In this document: positions 31,170 through 36,761 of the stretch, one piece after another | Layout: each line of letters opens with the position of its first letter | Numbering within the stretch: the stretch's first letter is position 1 | Assembly: GCA_030602785.1 (NCBI GenBank) | Contig: JAUVZB010000023.1 | Span: 1-36,761, forward strand | DNA: 36,761 nt | Reading direction: 5' to 3' | Source of the DNA: Dehalococcoidia bacterium | GTDB taxonomy: Bacteria; Chloroflexota; Dehalococcoidia; GIF9; AB-539-J10 | Notes under the pieces: generated by a model | Told to the model about the DNA's origin: nothing | The model's input: the letters and a program-made list of their open reading frames with translations, nothing else | Databases searched by the model: none | Position numbers and translations under genes: made by a program

Positions 31170-32147
31170 ATGCAGACGGTGCCGCGTTCAGTCAACTTCG
31201 GAAAACCTGAGAACTACGTGTTCGACGCGCGGACAACCCCCGTACTGAAGGTCAAGCCGGGGGAGGCCTTCGCCGCGGAGATAGAGGACACGTACAACGG
31301 AATCCTGCGGAGTGACAGGTCAAAACTTCAACCACGGGATCTCGGAGCCTATACCGACCGGATACCGTACTGGTATAACCCTGTGTGCGGTCCGGTCTAC
31401 GTCGAAGGCGTAGACAAGGGCGACGTTCTTGCCGTCACAGTGCTGGACATCGACCAGCTGTCGGCAGGTACGGTCGCAACTGTGCCGCGGGTACACCACT
31501 TCGCCGGGCTGCGTGGTTGGGAGGAGACGGACGAGATGTATACGGGCGTGATTGTCAACAGCGATGCAACCGCCACATGGGAATACGGCGCGCGAACGCA
31601 CAGCTGGACCCTCCAGCCTTTCATCGGCACGATTGCCACTGCCCCGGAGTATGAGGTTCTCTCCACCCTGCCTACGAACTTCGGAAGCATCATGGCTTGT
31701 GGGGGGAACCTCGACAGCAATGCGATTTGCCCCGGGTCGACCGTCTATCTGCAGTCGGTTAACCCGGGAGGCCTCCTCTTTGTCGGAGACCTGCACGCCT
31801 CACAAGGAGATGGCGAGATTTGCGGAGTTGCCAACGAGGTTGCGGGTCGCGTGACGCTTGTGTGTGAAGTCATCAAGGGAAAACGCCTTCGCAACGTCCG
31901 CGTCGAGACAAGGGATGCGCTCGTCTCCCTCTATTCCTTTCGGCCCATGGAAGAGGCGTTCCGCCAGGCTTCCCGGGACCTCATCCTCTGGCTGGAAGAG
32001 GACTACGGATTCTCGAGGAGGGAATCGTACCTCCTCATGAGCGTCTGTCCCGAGTTCCGGTTGAGGACGTATCAGATGTGTGCGGGACTGGGGCGCCTGA
32101 TGACGACAGTCGGTGCCGAGTTCCCAAAGCACTACCTCAAGTCCTGA
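31170..32147 (+). CDS. Acetamidase/formamidase family protein
   Basis: A 325-residue cytoplasmic amidase-family protein (FmdA/AmdA), expected to release ammonia from a short amide. Seen: NPVCGPVYVEGVDKGDVLAV, PEYEVLSTLPTNFGSIMACGGNLD, and the signature VGDLHASQGDGEICG. Length fits. ATG 31170 has AGGAGG 10 nt upstream; the frame is open to 31056 but that part looks non-coding. The physiological substrate is unknown; no transporter or regulator sits beside it. Confidence 0.88.
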   Translation: MQTVPRSVNFGKPENYVFDARTTPVLKVKPGEAFAAEIEDTYNGILRSDRSKLQPRDLGAYTDRIPYWYNPVCGPVYVEGVDKGDVLAVTVLDIDQLSAGTVATVPRVHHFAGLRGWEETDEMYTGVIVNSDATATWEYGARTHSWTLQPFIGTIATAPEYEVLSTLPTNFGSIMACGGNLDSNAICPGSTVYLQSVNPGGLLFVGDLHASQGDGEICGVANEVAGRVTLVCEVIKGKRLRNVRVETRDALVSLYSFRPMEEAFRQASRDLILWLEEDYGFSRRESYLLMSVCPEFRLRTYQMCAGLGRLMTTVGAEFPKHYLKS

Positions 32148-32191
32148 CGTGTCGGCTGGCCCCCAGGGGGTGGAGCAGAGTTGAGGGCGTG

Positions 32192-32695
32192 TCAGCCCTT
32201 CCGCGCGACTTCAACAAGCTCCATGTGGAAGACCAGTGTCTCCCCTGCGAGCGGCCGGTTGGCGTCCACCACAACCTCAGTATCAGTCACCTCTGTGACA
32301 AGGCCCCTGATGGTCACGTTCGCTCCGCTGAATGTCACCACCGCGCCGGGATACAGTTCTATGTCCGCGGGGAAGTCTCCTGGCACCAGGTGGAATACGA
32401 GGTCCTCCAGGTGTGGGCCATATCCCTCTTCCGGAGAAACGGAAAACGTCTTACTCTCGCCGGGCTGCATCCCGACAATCCCGTTCTCGAACGCGGCGAC
32501 GACTTCACCTGCTCCAATCGTGAACTGCAGAGGGTCTTCTGAGTGAGAAGAGTCGAACACAGAGCCATCAGTCAGTTCTCCCACGTATGTCACGTGGACA
32601 GTGTCTCCCGTCTCCGCAATAGATGGTGCGCATCCTGCCATACTCAGCAGCAGCATGGCCGCGGACGCGACGATAACGATAGTCTTCTTATGCAA
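32192..32695 (-). CDS. Lipoprotein FKBP-type peptidyl-prolyl isomerase, SlyD-like
   Basis: A 167-residue protein. A signal peptide (KK, then IVIVASAAMLLLSMAGC) ends in a lipobox-like MAGC with the lipidated cysteine at C22, so the isomerase is anchored outside the cytoplasmic membrane. The FKBP part (from about 28) has GDTVHVTYVGELTDGSVFDSS, an inserted-flap region (GPHLEDLVFHLVPGDFP) and GLVTEVTDTEVVVDANRPLAGETL, typical of SlyD. It starts with TTG at 32695, with AAGGAG 7 nt upstream. Converges on the acetamidase gene with a 44-nt gap. Confidence 0.9.
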   Translation of the reverse strand: MHKKTIVIVASAAMLLLSMAGCAPSIAETGDTVHVTYVGELTDGSVFDSSHSEDPLQFTIGAGEVVAAFENGIVGMQPGESKTFSVSPEEGYGPHLEDLVFHLVPGDFPADIELYPGAVVTFSGANVTIRGLVTEVTDTEVVVDANRPLAGETLVFHMELVEVARKG

Positions 32696-32740
32696 ACGGG
32701 TTCTCCTTCTTCGTTGCGGTATCGGTGAATTCTATCATCC

Positions 32741-32971
32741 ATGCCGTTTTCCGCTCAGGTGGCGTGTGCTAACATGAACAGGGCCGTCGCGCTCGTGTGT
32801 CCAGCTGGCGTCTTCCCCCATCAGGTGAAGACCAGCGGAGGGGCTCTCATCGAGATGGGTCCCCCCGGCGCCGAACTGAGCGGGTTGCGCGACATAACAG
32901 TACGGACAACTGCCGTGGCACTACACCGGCTGGCGGAAGCAGTCGTTGATAGACTGAGTTTCGCGGCTTGA
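32741..32971 (+). pseudogene. Possible sirtuin C-terminal remnant or small hypothetical
   Basis: A 76-codon open frame. From about residue 17 the pattern V-x-PA-x3-P-x2-K-x-GG-x-LIE-x-G, then L-x3-D and a late L-x2-L-x2-AV resembles the C-terminal end of Sir2-family deacetylases, but the other 180 residues of such an enzyme are missing. An alternative start is ATG 32774. The match is by eye and weak; it could also be a small unrelated protein or non-coding DNA upstream of purL. Confidence 0.3.
32767..32775 (+). promoter_or_regulatory. Possible extended -10 upstream of purL
   Basis: TGC-TAACAT, about 220 nt before purL. It lies inside the small open frame just described, so both cannot easily be functional as drawn. 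Confidence 0.35.
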
Positions 32972-32994
32972 GACAGTACACACATGGAAGGTTC

Positions 32995-35853
32995 ATGGCA
33001 CATCGAATAGAAGTTGGACTCCGGCCGGACGTCACCGACCCGCGTGAAGATGCAGTTGTAGCAGGCATACGGGACCTGGGCATAGACACGATTGAACTCG
33101 TGCGAGTGGCCGATGTCTACTGGCTTGACGCCGAGCTCTCCCCGGAGCAGCTTGACGTGCTGTGTAGTCGGCTCCTTTCCGACCCGGTCTCACAGCAGTG
33201 TCGATACGACGGCGGCCACGTTCGTGGTGACGAACCCTTTCTCCATGCGCTGGAAGTCACGTACAACAGGGGAGTCGCTGATCCTCTTGAGCAAACCATT
33301 CTGAAAGGAATCGAAGACCTGGGCATAACCGGAGTTGGCAGGGCGCGTAGTGGGGTGCGCTACGTGTTGTACGGACGCGCTGAGCCGGGAGAACTTGAAC
33401 TCATAGCCACTCGCCTGCTTCTGAATCCGATAGTGCACCACATCGTGCAACAGGGAGAGGATATCTTTCCCCTCGAACCCCGGTACGAGTTCATCCTTCG
33501 CCATGTTCCTCTGCGCAATCTTGACTCAACGCAGTTGATGGACCTGGCGGCCCCGTTCGGATTCTTCCCTTCTGAGATTGAGGCGATACAGGGCCATTTC
33601 AATGCTCTGGGCCGTGAACCCACCGACATAGAACTGGAGACTCTGGCACAAACGTGGTCGGAGCATTGCGTACACAAGACCTTCAAGGGTCGCATCCACG
33701 TCGATGGTGAAACCATCGACAACCTTCTGCGCAGCACCATCATGAAGGCGACCAATACTCTTGACAAAGACTGGTGCCTGTCGGTATTCAAGGACAACGC
33801 AGGGGTCATCGATTTCGACGGGCTGCACGCGATATGCTTCAAGGTTGAGACACACAATCATCCGTCGGCTGTGGAACCCTATGGTGGGGCGGCAACGGGC
33901 CTTGGCGGCGTCGTCCGCGACGTTCTGGGGACGGGGCTTGGAGCCCGCCCGATACTCAACACCGATGTGTTCTGCTTCGCTCCGCCCGACGCGGACTACG
34001 AGTCGCTGCCGCCGGGCATCCTGCATCCGCGCCGCGTGTTCAAGGGCGTGAGAGCTGGCGTCGCCGACTATGGCAACCGGCTCGGTATTCCGACTCTCAA
34101 CGGCACGCTTCGCTTCGATGACAGGTATCTGGGCAACCCGCTGGTATTCTGTGGTACGGCAGGCATCATGCCGGGCTGGGCGGCGCAGCAGGGCCAACCG
34201 CAACCTGGCGACCTTGTTGTGCTTGTTGGAGGAAAGACCGGACGGGACGGTATCCATGGTGTGACCTTCGCCTCCGAGAAACTGGACGAGCAATCTGCGG
34301 CCAGCTCACGGAGCGCCGTGCAGATAGGCAATCCTATCGTCGAGAAGAAGATGATTGACGCGTTGGTGCAGGCGAGGGATCGTCATCTCTACCGCCGTAC
34401 AACCGACTGTGGAGGTGGTGGTCTCTCCTCGGCCGTCGGAGAGATGGGGGCGGACACCGGGGTTCGTGTCTACCTCGACAGGGTGCCCTTGAAGTACTCC
34501 GGCCTGTCCTACGACGAGGTATGGATCTCGGAGTCACAGGAGAGGATGATTCTGGCTGTTCCCCCGAAGTGTGTCTCCGAGCTGTTGCAGCTCTGTGAGA
34601 GCGAGGCGGTAGAGGCCACTGTCATCGGCGAGTTCACGGACAACCGCCACCTTGAGCTGTTCTACGATGGCGCCCTGGTGGGGAATCTACGGATGGACTT
34701 CCTGCACGACGGACTCCCCCAGTTGGAGCTCACAGCGACAAGGCCGGCTCCACGCGCGCCCCGGGCAGAGCCGGACGCGACGCCGTCCCTCGAGGAGGCC
34801 CTGAAGGCAATCCTGTCCTCATTGAACGTGTGCAGCAAAGAATGGGTTATCCGCCAGTACGACCACGAAGTCCAGGGGAGCAGTGTGCTCAAGCCGCTCG
34901 TGGGTGTGGATGCCGATGGTCCGGGAGACGCGGCTGTCATCCGGCCGCTCCTGGATTCCGACCGCGGGCTGGCGGTATCAAACGGCATCAATACCTTGTT
35001 CGGGGATACGGACGCCTACTGGATGGCGGCGTCGGCAATCGACGAGGCCCTCAGGCAGATAGTGGCCGTGGGCGGCACCCTTGAGAGAGTCGCACTTCTG
35101 GATAACTTCTGTTGGGGACGCGTGAGCGATCCCGAGAGTCTCTGGGCTCTTGTGCAAGCCTGCAGGGCTTGCCATGACATGTCACTCGCATTCGACGCCC
35201 CTTTCATCTCCGGCAAGGACAGTCTCAACAACTTCACCGAGATAGCGGGTCAGAGCATCTCCATTCCGCACACTCTCCTCGTGTCCGCGATTGCGGTTGT
35301 GCCTGATGTGCGGACTCTGGTGTCGATGGACCTCAAGAGCCACGGTGACTTCCTCTTCGTTGTTGGCAACACCTACGGCGAACTGGCAGGTTCTGAGTAT
35401 TGCGAGTATCTCGGCGCGCCCGGCAGGGATGTTCCCCGCGTCCGGTCGGATACGGCCAGGCAGCTGATGATGGCCCTCTCAGGTGCAATCGCTGCAGGCC
35501 ACGTGAAGGCGTGTCACGACCTCAGCGAAGGCGGCCTTGGCGTCGCGGCTGCCGAGATGGCATTCGCCGGGCATCTCGGAGCGAGCATCCGCCTGGCGGA
35601 CGTGCCGACAGGGGAGCCTATTTCGCGCGATGACATAATCCTGTTCTCGGAGTCCAACAGCCGATTCCTGGTGGAGGTGCCGGCAGAGAGTGCTGCCGAT
35701 TTCGGCCGCTTGTTTGATGGACTACCGTGTGAGAACGTGGGGTTGGTAGAACCGGGGAAAGCTCTCCGGGTGATTGGCCTTGACGGCAATATGGCACTTG
35801 ACTGTGGGATTGATGACTTGAGGACAGCATGGAAACGTCCTCTCGACTGGTAG
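32995..35853 (+). CDS. purL: FGAM synthase: tandem PurS domains fused to PurL
   Basis: A 952-residue protein converting FGAR, ATP and glutamine-derived ammonia to FGAM in purine synthesis. Residues about 1-73 are one PurS domain (IEVGLRPDVTDPRE, GIRDLGI) and 82-154 a second (LEVTYNRGVADPLEQTI, GIEDLGI). PurL follows, with WSEHCVHKTFKG, VETHNHPSAVEPYGGAATG, TDCGGGGLSSAVGEMG and SGKDSLNN, and CHDLSEGGLGVAAAEMA in the second half. Separate small PurS normally works as a dimer bridging PurL and PurQ; here both copies are built in, like the N-terminal part of the large proteobacterial PurL. ATG 32995 is used; the TTG at 32968 would add nine residues. purQ follows 5 nt after the stop. Confidence 0.95.
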   Translation: MAHRIEVGLRPDVTDPREDAVVAGIRDLGIDTIELVRVADVYWLDAELSPEQLDVLCSRLLSDPVSQQCRYDGGHVRGDEPFLHALEVTYNRGVADPLEQTILKGIEDLGITGVGRARSGVRYVLYGRAEPGELELIATRLLLNPIVHHIVQQGEDIFPLEPRYEFILRHVPLRNLDSTQLMDLAAPFGFFPSEIEAIQGHFNALGREPTDIELETLAQTWSEHCVHKTFKGRIHVDGETIDNLLRSTIMKATNTLDKDWCLSVFKDNAGVIDFDGLHAICFKVETHNHPSAVEPYGGAATGLGGVVRDVLGTGLGARPILNTDVFCFAPPDADYESLPPGILHPRRVFKGVRAGVADYGNRLGIPTLNGTLRFDDRYLGNPLVFCGTAGIMPGWAAQQGQPQPGDLVVLVGGKTGRDGIHGVTFASEKLDEQSAASSRSAVQIGNPIVEKKMIDALVQARDRHLYRRTTDCGGGGLSSAVGEMGADTGVRVYLDRVPLKYSGLSYDEVWISESQERMILAVPPKCVSELLQLCESEAVEATVIGEFTDNRHLELFYDGALVGNLRMDFLHDGLPQLELTATRPAPRAPRAEPDATPSLEEALKAILSSLNVCSKEWVIRQYDHEVQGSSVLKPLVGVDADGPGDAAVIRPLLDSDRGLAVSNGINTLFGDTDAYWMAASAIDEALRQIVAVGGTLERVALLDNFCWGRVSDPESLWALVQACRACHDMSLAFDAPFISGKDSLNNFTEIAGQSISIPHTLLVSAIAVVPDVRTLVSMDLKSHGDFLFVVGNTYGELAGSEYCEYLGAPGRDVPRVRSDTARQLMMALSGAIAAGHVKACHDLSEGGLGVAAAEMAFAGHLGASIRLADVPTGEPISRDDIILFSESNSRFLVEVPAESAADFGRLFDGLPCENVGLVEPGKALRVIGLDGNMALDCGIDDLRTAWKRPLDW

Positions 35854-35858
35854 GTTCA

Positions 35859-36626
35859 ATGGAGACACCACGCGCACTTGTACTGAGGGCACCCGGCACC
35901 AACTGCGACCTTGAGACCGCTTACGCGTTGGAGCTGGCTGGCGCATCGACGACTCTTCTTCACGTTGGACGCTTGGCCGATGGCGCTGTCTCCTTGCGGG
36001 ACTTCCAGATTTTCGTCGTGCCGGGAGGATTCAGCTACGGTGACGACCTTGGCTCGGCAAAAGTGTTTGCGAATGAGATCGAGTTGAGGCTGCACGACGA
36101 GTTGGCGGCGTTCGTTGACCGCGGCGGGCTGGTGCTGGGAATCTGCAACGGCTTTCAAGTCCTTGTCCGCGCCGGGCTGTTGCCTCGTCCCTCGGCAGGG
36201 CAACGCGTCAGCCTGCTGCCCAATGAATCTGGTCGTTTCGAGTGTCGCTGGATACACATGCGGGTCGCCGACGGAAATCCGTGCATTTTCACGCGGGGCA
36301 TAGAGCGGCTGGAGCTTGCTGTTGCACACGGAGAGGGCAAGTTGTTGGTGCCACCCGGTGCCGAAGGCGACATCGTCCCCGTTCTTCACTACACAGACCC
36401 CGATGGCCGGCGTGCGGGTTATCCGCACAACCCTAACGGCTCATATATGGATATCGCCGGGCTCACTGACCCGTCGGGACACATATTCGGCTTGATGCCG
36501 CATCCCGAGCGATTCGTGCGGTCGTCCCAGCATCCCGGGTGGACGGCTTCGCAGGAAGCAAGTGGTGTCGGGCAGGGGTTGGAGATTTTCCTGAATGCCG
36601 TGCGCTACGCTCGCGGCCTCGCCTAG
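35859..36626 (+). CDS. purQ: FGAM synthase glutaminase subunit PurQ
   Basis: A 255-residue class I glutamine amidotransferase that supplies ammonia to PurL. The nucleophile is C96 in LGICNGFQVL; the His/Glu partners are in LMPHPERF. VVPGGFSYGDDL is typical of PurQ. ATG 35859 gives the usual MxxxALVLRAPGTNCD start; an in-frame ATG at 35829 inside purL would add ten residues. Operon with purL. Confidence 0.95.
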   Translation: METPRALVLRAPGTNCDLETAYALELAGASTTLLHVGRLADGAVSLRDFQIFVVPGGFSYGDDLGSAKVFANEIELRLHDELAAFVDRGGLVLGICNGFQVLVRAGLLPRPSAGQRVSLLPNESGRFECRWIHMRVADGNPCIFTRGIERLELAVAHGEGKLLVPPGAEGDIVPVLHYTDPDGRRAGYPHNPNGSYMDIAGLTDPSGHIFGLMPHPERFVRSSQHPGWTASQEASGVGQGLEIFLNAVRYARGLA

Positions 36627-36661
36627 GAGCCTGACTGACTAATCCGTCCTGAACCTTTCGC

Positions 36662-36667
36662 TATCAT
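36662..36667 (+). promoter_or_regulatory. Possible -10 element before the next gene
   Basis: TATCAT preceded by CGC, in the region after purQ (36627-36761). Several purine-rich ribosome-like sites follow (near 36689 and 36702), but no start codon is clearly best, and the window ends before a protein could be recognised. Confidence 0.25.
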
Positions 36668-36761
36668 CTGTGGTGGAGATTACCATTGGGAGGTGACGGT
36701 CGGAGGTGTCTTGCTTTGCCGGAACGAGGTCTCCTCGGATCGCAGTGGGGTGCGTCCTCGG

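Noticed and set aside
36690-36761. Start of another gene at the right end
   Set aside because: Several GTG/TTG candidates near GGAGG sites, but too few codons remain to recognise a product or choose a frame.
1-36761. CRISPR arrays, insertion sequences, prophage or rRNA
   Set aside because: No regularly spaced direct repeats, transposase, phage gene or rRNA sequence seen; the recombinase-like domain belongs to the Gre fusion and lacks a catalytic domain.

Overview
The window is a dense, GC-rich bacterial chromosome segment with about 30 protein genes, one tRNA and no insertion sequence, phage or CRISPR array that I can see. The gene set and several unusual protein architectures suggest an anaerobic or facultative member of the Chloroflexota, most likely near Dehalococcoidia. 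The main clues are a GreA factor carrying a recombinase-like N-terminal domain, PurS-PurS-PurL in one chain, a short ThiC, a ferredoxin-dependent 2-oxoacid oxidoreductase, and a free-standing DUF362 protein. This placement is inference; there is no rRNA here to confirm it.

Layout, left to right. Positions 1-577 hold no gene I can support, but 2-82 can fold into a nested helix. Positions 578-10183 (minus) hold greA-like, speB (agmatinase), speD (AdoMet decarboxylase), thiC, argS, recG and a fakA/yloV-like gene. A divergent promoter region (10184-10267) separates fakA from rpmB (plus). Positions 10501-16252 (minus) are an arginine cluster transcribed argJ-argB-argD-argG-argH. Positions 16436-18880 (plus) encode a three-subunit 2-oxoacid:ferredoxin oxidoreductase. 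Positions 18934-22813 (plus) hold yebC-ruvC-ruvA-uvrB, i.e. recombination and repair. pepA and a DUF362 gene follow on plus. On minus come a J-domain protein with a new-looking internal repeat, rnc, a 48-residue basic protein and acylphosphatase. A tRNA-Gln(CTG) and a small membrane protein lie on plus. On minus there is an unknown ribbon-helix-helix-like protein followed by a thioredoxin with a long N-terminal extension, and the threonylcarbamoyl-AMP synthase gene. An acetamidase/formamidase gene (plus) converges on a lipoprotein FKBP (minus). The window ends with a possible sirtuin remnant, purL with two fused purS domains, and purQ.

How the genes work together: arginine is made by the arg cluster through the cyclic acetyl route (ArgJ). 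AdoMet decarboxylase and the agmatinase-like protein suggest arginine-derived polyamines. PurS2-PurL and PurQ form one FGAM synthase. RuvA/RuvC, RecG and UvrB are genome maintenance. KorABC links 2-oxoacid metabolism to ferredoxin.

The most notable observations are: (1) the GreA fusion; (2) the J-domain protein with three repeats spaced exactly 68 residues apart; (3) the tandem PurS-PurL fusion; (4) an agmatinase with Gln where the catalytic His is usually found; (5) a recurrent extended -10 element, TGC-TANNNT, before at least six transcription units; (6) a short basic gene coupled to rnc that ORF length cutoffs would miss.
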